From Acanthosepion pharaonis (lineage: Eukaryota; Mollusca; Cephalopoda; Sepiida; Sepiidae), in contig CAHIKZ030002633.1 of assembly GCA_903632075.3 (NCBI GenBank), positions 979,501 through 1,043,500 on the forward strand: 64,000 bases of DNA, written 5' to 3'. The position numbers and the translations under genes were made by a program. The notes below the pieces were generated by a model. It worked only from the letters and a program-made list of their open reading frames with translations, was not told where the DNA came from and did not search any database. Below are positions 37,041 through 49,400 of the stretch, piece by piece (within the stretch, counting starts at the first letter, position 1; every line of letters starts with the position of its first letter).

Positions 37041-37140
37041 AATAATGCATTCATATAAAAAAAAAAAAATAATGCATTCATATAAAAAAAAAAAAAAAAA
37101 AAAAGGGCATTTAAAAAAAAAAAAAAAAAAAAAGGGGGGG
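37041..37140. repeat. A-run ladder with duplicated 'aataatgcattcatat' unit and terminal G7
   Basis: The 16-base unit AATAATGCATTCATAT followed by an A run occurs twice in tandem. Then come GGGCATTT, another A run and a final G run. Confidence 0.85.
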
Positions 37141-37342
37141 TCAACATTTTTCCCATTCAGAACCATTTTTAAAAAATACAAAAGAATTAAGATAGAAATA
37201 CTTAGGCATGCATATATGTGCACAAATTTGAAAACAAAACATTCAGTGTCAACAAATTTGTAGTGTAAATTCTCATAAGAAATCACTTTCTTCTGTAAAG
37301 AAAAATCCCTCCTACACACACACACTTGACTTGTATAAATAA

Positions 37343-37405
37343 GGGTGTGCTGAAAGTTCTCAGCCCAGCCCAATTCCCAAAATTTGGCCAAATGACCAAA
37401 CATAA
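37343..37405. repeat. interspersed repeat fragment (family R3)
   Basis: Carries 'gtgctgaaagttctcagccc' and 'aatttggccaaatgaccaaa', shared in part with 11578-11642 and 53768-53805. Confidence 0.45.
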
Positions 37406-37626
37406 GAAATTTGCAGAGAATCCATCCTTACTCTTCAGCACTCCCTAATTGAATAAAAAAGAAAATCAGAAAATTATCTTGCTTACCACAAAATGTAAGT
37501 CATACTTGTTGTATGAATGCTTGGGAAAGAACATTCTCTCATGAATACATCATAAGCGATATCTTTGAAGATTTCAAATGTTAAAATGTTTTCAGGGATT
37601 TTCTCAACCATTTTTTCTTTTATATC

Positions 37627-37681
<55 letters not shown>
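37627..37681. repeat. compound (TG)n(TA)n microsatellite
   Basis: About 9 TG units followed by about 18 TA units. Confidence 0.95.
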
Positions 37682-37688
<7 letters not shown>

Positions 37689-38493
37689 TCTTGAAACAGT
37701 AATAACACTGCATCTTATGTTTGGATATAATCAACATATAAAAGTGTATGCATCTGTGACACTGATCCTAAGCAGTGGTCTCTACACACACACACACAAA
37801 TCCTAGACAGTGCTGATCTATATGTAAATAATGTGATATTTTTTTATGGGTACTAGGCTAGTATATTTATGATGGATCAGAAATTTTGTTTTTATGTAGG
37901 AAGGGAGTACTACAATTTACAAAAACTGCTTCAACATTTTTATTTGAAAACCGATAAAAACATATGAAGACAAATTCAGTTTCAAATAAATTACTAACAA
38001 GATTCTTTGATCATCTCATGTAATAATTATAACAAAAAAAATAATTTTAAGATTTTTTAAAATTCTCACATAACAAAATAAAACCCAAAATAATTATCAA
38101 ATTCTATTTAAGAGCACTCAATACTTATGTAGTGAGGAAAAATATATTGAAATATTTTTAAGCTCCATGAATACCCTTTTTTATTTATATCACACTTAAG
38201 TGGTGATGTCCAAATAAGATCCAAACAAGCAAATAAAACTAACAGTTCCTTAATTTCAGTGAGAATGGATAATGTTAAAATTTATCCCTAGAAGAAAAAA
38301 ATGTTGAGTTTTTTTGTTTTCTTTCCTTTTCAATAGAGATCAATTTTTGGACAATACAAATAAAAAAGCAGTTAAGTTTACAATTACTCAAATGATGATT
38401 ATGAAATTTAAAAAAAAAAAAAAAGAAAAAAAAAAAAAGTGATATATCTTGCTCCACAAATAATGGAACAATTTAACAAATTCAATAAATCAT

Positions 38494-38551
38494 TTGAGTT
38501 CCTGATTTTCTATTTGATTTATATAAATCAAATAGAAAATCAGGAACTCAA
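38494..38551. repeat. perfect 58-bp palindrome
   Basis: Two 29-base arms are exact reverse complements. The outer end is TTGAGTTCCTGATTTTC and the centre is TTATATAA. It directly abuts the next inverted repeat. Confidence 0.9.
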
Positions 38552-38676
38552 GGCTTCTTTTTATTGAACATTATTTCAACAGTTATTTTAATAAAAAAAA
38601 GTTCTAATTATATATAAAATTAGAAATTTTTTTATTAAAATAACTGCTGAAATAATGTTAAATAAAAAGAAGCCTT
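38550..38676. repeat. near-perfect 127-bp hairpin
   Basis: AAGGCTTCTTTTTATT at 38550 pairs with AATAAAAAGAAGCCTT ending at 38676. The outer 50 bases of the arms differ at only about two positions. The inner part (TTCTAATT / AATTAGAA) also pairs, so almost the entire segment folds back. Confidence 0.88.
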
Positions 38677-40619
38677 CAGAAACTACAGATAACTGTCTAC
38701 TTAACAGACATCAAAATTCAAAATGAAACTCAAGTTTATGAAAAAATCTTATATTGATGTTTATTGATCCCATTACATTCATCCTTATTTTTTAAAATAG
38801 TAGGAAATTAAGATTCTTGTTTAATGTTTACCTTAAATAAAGTATATTCATGAAAGTTAACTATAAAGTTTATCATCACAAAATGTAAAAGGTAAAAAAA
38901 TAAATAAATAAATTAATAACTAAGTCCTGTCCAAATGTGTAGTCCAAGGTTCATATAAAATGTAAAGGCAGGAATAAGACCAATGATAAAATAAAATTTC
39001 CTTGACCTTGTAATAAGTAAAACCTCCAGAAAACTATGATAATTAAGGAACAGTGATGATGCCTTTCTTATGAAATCTGCAAATGAAACCATACTTCAAT
39101 AAACCAAACACACCACACACACACACAGTAACCTTGTTCCAGAATGGACAAAATAAGTAATTGGTTTTTCTCAAGAGATTTCTATTCAGGAAACATACAA
39201 AAACACTATGCAAAGGAATGGTGTACCAAGAAAGGAGGAAGCAAGATAAAGAAAGTTTCTCATGCAAAAAAAAAAAAAAAAAAAAAATACATCTGTCCAA
39301 TAAAAGTTGTTATATTTTTGTGTATGAAATGCACATGTAAATGTAGCAACTATTATGGGACAGAGGTAGTAATAAGTAAGAGTGAAAAAATATTAAATAT
39401 ATTGTGAACACAGCAGGTGTTATAGCCAACATTAAAAAAAATTCCATTATTCTTTAAAAGTTCTTTGATTCGTGGCCAATTGGAAACAGCTGATGGCAGT
39501 CAAAGACCTGCAGAATTTGCTATTTATACAAGTATAAATAATATCCAGCAGGTGTTTCTGTAGATTGAATAATGGAATGTGCATTAAACATAATAAAATT
39601 TGCTTACAAATGGTGGACACTAACACATGAGTGATTCAATTAACCATTTGTAATACATAATACAATCTACGTATTAGACAAGTACTGTCAAATTCTTATA
39701 AAAACTACAAATACTCAGCAGTATTATTATAAATACCCATATAAATAATGTTAGGCTGGCAGACATTGGTTAAACCATTATATGCAGGATTGGTTTTCAA
39801 CCAAAGCTTAGAACCAGCCATGTACATTTATAGTAACATTTTCCCAGCCTATTCTCAGTGTAGTCAATCAAGCAGTTGGCATCCGAGTTACAAAATAATC
39901 ACTTAAACTATGGTCTGAATTCTCACATATTGAAATCATTTACTTATGAACGTCAATACCCAGAAGTTGTCAACAATGAGCATGCATATAGGTTTAAAAT
40001 TTACGATACTCATAGGGAATGTGTACTCAGTATCAAAGCATTTATTAGGTACAGAGTGGATATAAAAATCAATATTACATGGTAACTGTTAGTTTTAGGC
40101 CTCAATGTGGAAGGTTCTTTATATAGTTAAAGTGGGAGGAGGAGAAAACTGTCCCTTCCTAGTTCTTTTACATAGGGTTATTTATGGTCATAGCCTCTAG
40201 ATTGTTTTTTTTTATGCTCATTGGGTGGTTGGAGGAAGTATATGTATGTAAATAGTTTAAGGTTATTTATAATCATGAAATTACTTCTTTATTTAATTAT
40301 TTTATACATTTCATCTATTTGCTTTGTATATTTTTTTCTTTGGTTCTTAATTTTTTAGTATTCAGAATAAGGTTGATTAGATTTAGATTACAGGATTTTA
40401 TTCTTTCCTTCTGGTTATTATGTGGCTCTAGGTAGCATAGTAGAAATTTGATTTCATGTATGCATAAAAGAAAATAATTACCTTCCCACAACAAATAAAC
40501 TTAAAGGATCTAGTTTCCAAATGCAGAAAATATACAAAACAAAAATATATACAAATTAAAAAAAAATAATATAAGCAATCTAAAAGGTCATGATCATAAA
40601 TAACACTAAGCTTTAGCCC

Positions 40620-40650
<31 letters not shown>

Positions 40651-40914
40651 AGAAAGGGACATTTCCCTCCTTCCCCGCTATTCCCTTAATCCCAGTGGCC
40701 TATGAAAAGAGCCCTTTAAAGGTGTAGTGGCACCACAGTTCAATGAAACTAACAGTCACAATGCAGTGTTGATTCCCACACACACACCTCCAATTTTCAT
40801 TAAAATGACCACAACTTGACACTGGTGTTTGTTTTGTTTTTCTGATGTGTTCGAGATTAAAATCTTGGATTATTCAGTTACAAGTTAGATTTTGTTGAAT
40901 GTTCACATTTAATT
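38677..40914. other. no gene recognised
   Basis: Contains A23 near 39265-39287 and A28 at 40621-40648. Dyad 'attccattattc' / 'gaataatggaat' pairs near 39443 and 39568. The frame 39876-40085 has no domain. 40650-40840 may be a decayed 5' part of the following mariner. Confidence 0.35.
40621..40648. repeat. A28 homopolymer
   Basis: Longest pure A run seen in the window. No retroelement body could be identified upstream. Confidence 0.95.
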
Positions 40915-41742
40915 GAGTCATATTATGGTCTATGAATTTTGGAAAGGAGCAAGTGTCAAGAGATTGCTCAGCTTGAAAATCGATATCTCAACTGTCTTTC
41001 ACCATTTGAAGAAACTTGGATTCACTTCCAAACTCAACAGATGGGTTCTCCATTTTATGATGGAACAGAAAAAGATAGTGTTTCTGTAGCAATTTTTTTT
41101 CCTGTTACACCATGAAAAGGAGCCATTCTTGGACAGAATTGTCAAAGGCAATGAAAAATGATTATGATAACATTTGATGCAAATGGAGCTGGAAACAAGC
41201 TTTTGAATGTGCAGAACCTGTGTCTAAAGCAGGCTTGCATCCACTGAAGATGCTGTCCATTTGGTGGGATTGCAGAGGGATTGTGCTTCTTCCAACCAGC
41301 AAAACAATAATGGTAAAGAAGTATTGCACCCAACTCATCAATTTCACTGCAACTATTCAAGAAAAATTGCCAATTTTAGTAAATTGAAAATGTGTCATTT
41401 TCCACCACAATAAGAAAACACATGTTGCAAAACAGACTTTGCAGGCTTAAAATGTTGAAGTGAGAAACCTTCCAGCACCTACCATATTCTCCTGACTTGG
41501 CTCCTAATTTTCACTTATTCCAGTCTCTACAGAACAATTTACATGACAAAAATATTAGAAAAAAAAAACAAAAAAAAACATGAAGTTTCTATGAAAATAG
41601 CATTGGCAAGCTTGTAGAATGATGGGAGACATTTGTTACATATACTGGAGTCTATGTACTTGACTAATTACTGTTTTTTGTGAGTATATGAAGTTTTATT
41701 TTTAATTTTCTAATCAGGCACAAACTTTTGCAATGATCTAAT
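40915..41742 (+). mobile_element. mariner transposase relic with 3' terminal repeat
   Basis: Frames read LKIDISTVFHHLKKLGFTSK and LNRWVLHFM (second HTH and WVPH motif), then fragments of the GDEKW...YDN region, then KQACIH and PFGGIAEG (KPGLHPKK...WWDCRGI), ending YSPDLAPNFHLFQSLQNNLH (third Asp box intact). The second Asp box (HHDNARPH) is decayed to a HHNK-like string. The 3' end at about 41742 reads, reversed, 'tagatcattgcaaaagtttg', a mariner-type terminal repeat beside TA. The left terminal repeat was not found. Several stops. Confidence 0.75.
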
Positions 41743-43790
41743 ATATTAAATTTCATCTATCAAGGCATCAACAAATTTGTTACCAGATCTTATAATTTAC
41801 TGCTTCTTACACACTCAGACTCAAAACTGACCTAAAAACAAAAAAATCTATAGTCTCATGAACAAATTTAATGAAGTCTCTTTTTCTATATAAGATCAGT
41901 CCTAATATTTCAACCAACATCATCCCAAACACTGCTTGAAACTAATTTCCAGAAGCCTTTGAAGAGAGACTTGTGGTTACTATATATATTAATCATTGAA
42001 TATAGAATAATAGGTTTCATTTGTCATTAACAAATACAGTAATAACCCCACTTTACGGCATTTTAGTTTGGCAAATGTCTTTACATCCAATGTTACATCA
42101 ACAGCAATGTCATTTACATCATAATAAAAGACATGAATTAAATAAATATTTGCTTAAATATATATTTAAAATAAAACAAAAATTAACAAGATAAAAAGGT
42201 GTTCTTTCAATTCTTTAATGCCTTAAGAGTTATATTCTGCATGCTGTTTACACTAATTGTAAGGAGCTTTTCATCAATATTTAAGATTTTTAAGAGCAAA
42301 TCACAAGGTAAATAACAATTTTTTTATTATTTATATATTATTATTCTTTAAAAAAATACATATGACTAAAATGTGTTTTTAGTGTTTTTTAAGGTTTGGC
42401 AGTAGTTATATTCATTATTTACACTAGTTTTACAGTATTTGTCCTCATTTTAAAGTAATTTCAAGCATTACGTCTGGCTTACACAAAAAACTGGGTTACA
42501 TCACAGCTCTTGGAACAAATTAATGATGCAGTGTAGGGTATTTCTGTATTCACATTAGAAAAAGAAAACATTTGCAAATTAAGATTGAAAAATTCAGCTG
42601 ACACTTTCTCAAAATTTAAAAACAATAAGTGTAAATAGTGAATGAAGACAGAGAAATCATGTTGGCCTTGAGTGAAAGAATTTTTGAATAAATAAAAACA
42701 AAATTAAATAAAATCATTAACCAAGAAAAGAGACAAAGACTATTAACTGACTTTTCTAAATCATCAACAAAGTGTTCCAACTTTAAAGCATGAAATGAAA
42801 CAAGTAATTTTGTTGGTTGGGAAAAAGAATTAAGTGAAGTTAAATCAACCATCTTGATATAGATTCTTTAAAAAGGGACAAATTTAGACTTTCCCTGAAC
42901 TTAAAAAGTAGACTGACAAGTTAATCATGAGAAAAAGAAAACAAATAAGTATCCAACAAAGAAGGCAATCTTCCAGCCAGCAAAAACAAATTAGAAAATA
43001 ATTTCGTAATTTTACTAATTTACACAGGTTTAAAAAAATGATTGGGAAAAGCTAAAAAATAAATTTAAAAAACAGTTTTAAAACAAAGATGCCAATAGTT
43101 CAATTTCTACTCAGAGCAAAAGGAGAAATGACCATAACATTCTATCCATGGATGCATGTGTACACACACACACATATGCAATGAAAGAAAGAAAAAAAAA
43201 AACCTTGCATCAATGAAAATTGCATAAAAAAAGAGAAAATAAACAGTCAAGTTTTAAACTATTCATTCCAATCATAATAAAAATGAAAAGCAGCAATACA
43301 TTTTTTTCTTGCTCATTTAAAGCAAAATGGAAATGTGAAACTTTAGATGTTTCAAGCTCCAAACACATGCCTTCCCTTGTCAAAAAAAAAAAAAATAAAA
43401 AAATAAAAAAAAAAAAAAAATCTGTCTACACACAGAGTTACTATACTAAATCTTTAGAAGCTGTAGAAATTAGTGAACAAGGTGAAAATAACTCAAGATA
43501 ATAAACAGAAAAAATACATGATAGCAAGCATTTGTGACACCAAGTACCACAGAAACAGTAAAGGTTGAACGTTTGAAATCTTTTTAAAGTGATAAAGTAT
43601 ATCCTTTATGCAATGTACACAAACGAAGAAAATATTTCTTTCCGAAAAAGAAAATTCTTATTCTGCTATCTGCATTGGTTATCATGTTTTATAGCAAAGG
43701 TGAAAATAATGGCTTCTTAAGAGTCTCTCCAGTATTTGAAGTGGAGTGGGGGGGGGATTATCGAAGAATTCCAAGTGTGTGTGTACACAT
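41743..43790. other. no gene recognised
   Basis: AT-rich. The 78-codon minus frame 42616-42852 and the plus frame 43220-43501 (with a Lys-rich run from A homopolymers at 43382-43419) carry no recognised domain. Confidence 0.4.
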
Positions 43791-44625
43791 AGGGTGTGAT
43801 GGATAAATTGTCATCTAAATTACACAAAAATGAAAATAACACTGACATCTCATTTTAACAGATATATTTGCCAAAATTACACAAAAATATCTTGAAATAC
43901 TAAGGAGTAAATTTATTCAATGAAATCGCTATTTGCTTCAGTCACACCCTCCAGACAACTTTGGAATCTCCTGCAACTCTTCTGGATGGCCTCCTTGTTT
44001 AATTTGGTAAATGCTGCCATAATCTTTTCCTTCAGTTCATCTTTGGTATTACAAGGAGTTTTGTTGGTCTCTCACTCAACTGCTCCCCCCCACACACACG
44101 TAATAAATGGGGTTGCAGTCTGGGGAGTTAAGTGGACAGATATAATGTGTGATATGGTTGCAGAAATTTTCTGACAGGCATGAATGGGTTCTTATGCTTG
44201 TGCAGCATGGTGCAGAGTCCTGTTGCCAGACATAGGGCAGCACTACCTCCCTGGCTATGAACCTGATCGACTTGGAGGGATCATTTCCAATCATAGCCTG
44301 GATCTCACCAACAAATTTGTGAGTTCTTTTCTTATTAGAACAATTTGAGGGCGTTATCTGAGCTGCTGTACCGTTGTAATTACCATCAGACTCATTCAAC
44401 TCTTTCTGAACTCTCTGCACAGTCCTTACCCAAACACTTTGAAATGTTTGTATTGAAGCTTCCTGCCCGAATGCCAAGCAAGACAGCATGCCATTTCCAA
44501 ATTTCTGGCAGAGGAAATTGTGTCATGGTGCTTTTTTTTTTTCTCACAAACAGTGCCTGAAATCAAAAACAACATGCATGCACAAAAGTAAAAATATAAA
44601 ATGGTGACAATTTACCCATAGCACT
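43791..44625 (-). mobile_element. mariner/Tc1-like element with TIRs and internal deletion
   Basis: The left end (plus) 'ggtgtgatggataaattgtc' followed by 'atc' and the right end (minus) 'agtgctatgggtaaattgtc' followed by 'acc' form imperfect ~24-bp terminal inverted repeats. TA/CA at the borders is compatible with a mutated TA duplication. The element spans ~0.84 kb, shorter than a full ~1.3-kb element, because the transposase has lost its middle. Confidence 0.75.
43913..44526 (-). pseudogene. mariner-like transposase, internally deleted
   Basis: Starts at ATG 44526, reading MTQFPLPEIWKWHAV, and continues in shifted frame with VRTVQRVQKELNESDGNYNG (HTH), KKRTHKFVGEIQAMIGNDPS and KSIRFIARE. 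It then jumps straight to VVLPYVWQQDSAPC (second Asp box, normally VWQQDSAPCHTS), NSPDCNPIYYV (third Asp box) and a C-terminus ending EANSDFIE at the stop (43913-43915). The segment that should carry the first catalytic Asp is missing, so even without its frameshifts it could not be active. The open part is the 137-codon frame 44076-44489. Confidence 0.8.
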
Positions 44626-44762
44626 GTGTGTGTGTATATATATATCGAAGTATAAGCAGTCAATTGCTGATACTCCATCCACTCGTCAGGAGTTTGGGTA
44701 ATTCCCAGATGGTTTATCTATAAAACTCTGGAGTCAATTAACTAAGTGAAAAACTTTTCACT

Positions 44763-44803
<41 letters not shown>
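44626..44803. repeat. (TG)n(TA)n arrays
   Basis: A short TG/TA run at 44626-44645 and a longer compound one at 44763-44803. About 115 bases of unique sequence lie between. Confidence 0.9.
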
Positions 44804-45436
44804 TACTAACTGAATTGTATATAATACAAAGCCAAACTAAATTATATAGGGTCTAACATTAAATCAAACATTTAATTAAGGTTATGTTTCAATACAAACT
44901 AAGGTTAGTCAAGAATAATTTCAATTAGAAACAATTTATCAATATACAAGCAAGACAAAAAAGAAATTCTATTTCACAAGCAACAGTAAGCTTTTGTCAA
45001 TCAAACACATACCATAAATACTTGTGTATCATGCAACCCCCAAAATGTTCACTTATAAAAAATGATTTTATCATGTATTTTGTGTATTATGCAAGTTCCT
45101 TTTTGATAGACCAAATTACAATAGACTAACCTCTTTTCCTCTATCTCTTTATTCTATCTTCCAGTTAAACAAGTTAAAAAAGTCAAAGAATGATAAAAGT
45201 ATCGTTAGTAACAATATATTCGTTGCATAAACACATACAGCCATAAACAACCAAACAAAAAACAGCTAAACATCTTATAAACATAAATAATGGAAAAGAT
45301 GCATATTCGCCATCTTTGTATTTTATAATACAATACTAATATGTGAATATTACATGATTTATTGGATACAGTTAAGTAAAAGATCAATTTTATCAAAATC
45401 AGGTTTATTTTAAATACAGCTGTACTTTTTGACTAT

Positions 45437-46272
45437 AGTAAATGGATTATTCAAAAAGAATGAAGCAATTTCATTATGCAATATTTTAACAAGGAAAAGC
45501 AATAGAAAACTCCACAAAAAGTCACAAGTATTTTACTCACAATCAACTTTTACTTCCTGTCTTACAAGTGTTAAATGTGGCCATTACCTGCAGCAGGGGC
45601 AACATCAATACAATTAGAGAATTCCTCTCAGACAAATATCAGCATGTCACAATCCACAGAGTTGATCACTGTTATTATTCGATGTTTAAGGTCATAGAGT
45701 TTAATGGGTAGCAGAACATAAATGCAATTTTTACATATCCCCACAAGAAAAAAAAAAAAAAAATCACACACATAGTGAGGTCTGGGGGATCTCACAAACC
45801 AAGCACAAAGAGCAAGGTCTTGGTGAGTGCCTGAATGAGGCATCGCCTTTAAGGTTTCAAATGTACACATCATCTTAGTACACACCAGATAGTGGATTGA
45901 GAGATTGCAAGCTCACGGCTTAGCTTGATTTATGGACTTCTGTGGACACCCCTCAAATGCAGCATGGATTCTTGCTAATTGTTCTTCTGAAACTCATGGT
46001 CATCCTGGACATTTTCAAACACTCATTCTCTTGAAACTGTTTAAACCACCATCTAATGGTCTTAAGAGAGGACAGATTAATGTTGAATTGCCTTCAAAAA
46101 GCATGCTGCACTGTGACAACCATATTTGTTTTTGAGAATGTGGAACACTTTTTGCTGAGGACTCGCCATTCCAACCCCCTTTCAAATGGTCACTGACTCA
46201 TTCCATAACAATGCTTGAGAACTGAAGCAATGCATCATGAAATCGGCTCGTTCTTTTTGAATAACCCTATAT
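45437..46272 (-). mobile_element. DUF4817-type transposon with TIRs, nested
   Basis: Terminal inverted repeats: plus strand 'ggattattcaaaaagaatga' then 'agcaatttcattatgca' near 45444-45480, and minus strand 'gggttattcaaaaagaacga' then 'gccgatttcatgatgca' near 46232-46268. The transposase relic at 45571-46169 lies between them. At ~0.84 kb the element is internally deleted. Confidence 0.75.
45571..46169 (-). pseudogene. DUF4817/HTH transposase relic, internally deleted
   Basis: ATG at 46169 begins MASPQQKVFHILKN, the standard start of a DUF4817 transposase family common in arthropods and molluscs. In shifted frames it continues to a RWWFKQF-like HTH, RVSEEQLARIHAAF, KSINQAKP/RELAISQSTIW (second HTH) and LKPXRRCLIQAL. 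It then jumps to the C-terminal third: DPPDLT (third acidic box), VGICKNCIYVLLPIKLYDLK and SVDCDMLIFV, ending AGNGHI before the stop (45571-45573). The two N-proximal catalytic acidic residues are deleted. A T-run replaces part of the CDFFLWG box. Inactive. Confidence 0.78.
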
Positions 46273-46403
46273 AGCTTGGTCAACGGTGAAACCAAGGCCA
46301 GCAGTACCTAATTTTATATTTCATGTATGATGTCACCACCCCCCTAAAATTAGTTTCAAAATTAGGTTTTCAAAAGTCGCATGATACGCGAGTATATATG
46401 GTA

Positions 46404-49400
46404 ACTGATGAAGTTAAAAAATTCAGATTTATACTATATCTACTCCTTATCAGTGACCAGATTTCCACCATTTTAGTTGCCAAGCTCAAATTGAGGAAAT
46501 GGCATGCATGTTACCTTCCTTCCACTTTTCATGTGAGTGTGGGCCTTTGTTGATTCAACTAATTTTTAATTTCTTGGTCACCATTTTTAAAATTCTTAAT
46601 CCAATAAAAATACAATTGTGAATTTCTGCTTTAACATGTGATGGTGTCCCCATTACAAAAGGTTTTCTAATCTTCAATGGACAGCAATCCAGGAGCATAT
46701 TTACAAAAGAGAAACTATTTTATCCAGTGACATACTTTTGGCCAACCTACAAAATTAAGTGATCATACAACTACTATGTTATATCAACAACTCTATTGTT
46801 TATTGTTTGCTATTTTAAAATATCACTGCTAAACTCTTCACTTTTATCATGAATAAAATGATATACAGAAAAATAAAATCAGATAAAGTAATAATAAAAG
46901 GTATGTTTTATTTGAACTGTAACAATTGTCATTAACATCAATTCTTATGTTATACTTTATAAAGAAACAGTAAAGCAGAGAAGAGAAAGTAAATTGAAAT
47001 GCTGTTTACTTAAATTAATCAGAGAATCTTATAAGCCATTACTTGGGAATTCAATCCTCAATGTGTGTGTGGCACTATTGTTATATCAGATGAAGTCAAG
47101 TTAATATATACATGGATTTGAATTTATAAGCAATATACTATCAGGAAATTTCCCAATGCCAAAAACAAGACTTGATTTCTATCATGATCTATTACAAAAT
47201 ACAAAAGAACTCAGTCCATGAACTCACATGAAAGTGAAATATGTAAAGTTAGAATTGTTGCTTTTGTGTTGCGTGTAGCTACCCTGTTATCATGTGTATG
47301 ATACAACTTTATTATAATATGACCCCATGTTTCTGAAGCTAAAAGCAGGAAATAAATAATACAACTCCATAGTACAATGTATTATGTAAATTTTGTTTTG
47401 AAAAGTTGTACAGTATTTTCCATTAAATCTCATTGCCATGCATATATTTCACTAAAATATTTAATTTTTCATATTAAATAGAAATGAACCAGATATTTAA
47501 ACAATGCATATTTCTCCTAATTTCCATTTCAAAACTTATCAAATTTTTCAGAGAAAGGTGCTTTGTTGTAACATTAAATGTTATCAAAACATGACTGATC
47601 TAGTGTATTCCCTTTATTAATTTTATTAATCAATTTTGGTGAATTTCCTGTCTTTAAGACAAAAGATTTTCAATTACACTGATTCCCAAAGAACAAATAT
47701 TGCCAACAAATCAAATATATCTATTTTAAACAATTGTTATCAACACCTGCCTACTTTGTGTTTTATTATCTTGTGGTTTCAAATAAAAGGTTTTAAGTGG
47801 AGTAAAAATTTCTGAAAACATGTACTAGTGTATAATACAAACACCCTTTTTGCCTTTAATTTTTGTTAAAAATTTCTTGTATATTTGTTCCAGAATTCAT
47901 ACTTCCTATATGGTTTTTGTTTTATTAAAATCATTTTACTATGAATAATTAATTCAAAGATTAAAATGCATGCAGCATTTTATACACCCTTGTTAAAAGG
48001 GTGGGAAGTGATGGATCTGAAGCTTTAACAAATTAAATATTAATTGTAATAAGACCTTATTAAAGAAAAATATACCAAGATCAACGTAGCTAAATTAAGC
48101 TTTTAATCTTGACTTTTTTCTTTGAATTTCTTAATCCAACTACAGCAACAAACTACTGAAAACCCAAACTGAATAAGTCTTCACTTCCAGTGGAACAATG
48201 AGATTTGAGATAGACCTCCAGTTCTGGAGGAGAGTTGCACTCTGACTTGTCCTTTAGTAAAGAATGCTATGGTGAAGACCAAGACAAAAAAAAAAAAAAA
48301 AAAAAAAAAAGAGACATGTTTGGTCAAAACCAAACAATGATGAAGAGATTAAGACTGTGGGGCAAAGAAAAGAAAAAAAATCTTCAGAAAACTTACAGTA
48401 AATTTTAATGCATTTAAGAATCATAGGAAAAAAGACAATTCAATAACTAGTTTCCATTTGAACTCAAAAAGGAACAAATAAAAACAGTCTGCAAACATGT
48501 TTGCCAAAATGAAACTGATAAGTTTTCAACCCACATCAACTTATATGAAAAATAGATTTTATTTAATAACCAGAGATCTGCACAATGGTTGTTTGTGAAT
48601 AAGAAACCAAAACATCAACTGAAATACTGGGAGGTTTGTATAAATATTTGATAGTACAGTAGGTTTTAATACTGCATAGCTTCCTTTAAAGTAGCTAAAC
48701 AGTTAATGCACAGTTATAACAAACAACTAAAATTAGTACCTTAAAACTCAAAAGCAGTTTACTGAATAGAATAACTGATGTTGTTAAATGATAACACCAA
48801 ATCTTCATTACACCCAGTCAATTTACTTAACCTCTTTCCCATGGAAAGACATTTTTTCAAGACACTATGATTGAAGAGGAAGGTGTGATTTTACCTTGAT
48901 CAAGTGTTTCTGTTTTATGGCAGGCAGTTGGCATCTTTCAAGTCAAGTCTTCAAAACAGCACTCGAATGAATGGGAACAGAAGAAAATGAGTGGATAATT
49001 GCTTTTGAGGTCAAGTGACAACAAACTGGATGGTTTCCCCATTGTTAGTCTATATTAACAATCACAGGATCAAAAAGTCAGTTCTGGTCTACCCTTGGTT
49101 GGAGACAGACTGTTCCTTAGGCAGTTCTGACTGATGCTGATCATTTGTATTGCCAGCCAAACATTGTGATGTGTAGATAGGCAAAGAGTTAGTGAGAGAG
49201 AACTGAGCTCAGCCAAGCTGATTGACTCATATGAGCAAAGTTGTCTCAAGTGTCACCTACCTACCCATCCAGAACATTGAATAAAATATCTATAGTTCTC
49301 ATTTCTCAACATGGCATTCATTTCCATCTTCAGTAACCATGTGAACATGCAGTGGCCCTTTCTCAGTTTTTGGTGCACACTGACAAGTACAAAAAGAGAA

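Larger units (their letters stand above)
35696..38493. other. no gene; simple repeats
   Basis: T23 near 35745-35767. 36200-36460 is less AT-rich but unrecognised. An A-run ladder ending in G7 lies at 37041-37140. The 133-codon minus frame 37002-37403 gets its length from poly-Phe/Lys repeats and is rejected. Confidence 0.4.
45010..46403. mobile_element. Tigger/pogo-like element defined by TIRs, host of a nested transposon
   Basis: Left TIR (45010-45037) reads TACCATAAATACTTGTGTATCATGCAAC (28 bases; shown split as TACCATAAATACTTG and TGTATCATGCAAC). The reverse complement of 46376-46403 matches it at 24 of 28 positions: TACCATATATACTCG and CGTATCATGCGAC. Ends of the ACTCGCGTATCATGCGACC type are known from pogo/Tigger elements. 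No coding sequence of this element was recognised, so it is either non-autonomous or gutted. A DUF4817-type transposon lies inside at 45437-46272. Confidence 0.65.

Noticed and set aside
37002..37403. 133-codon minus-strand frame
   Set aside because: Much of it is poly-Phe from A/G homopolymers, and the start lies in repeat family R3.
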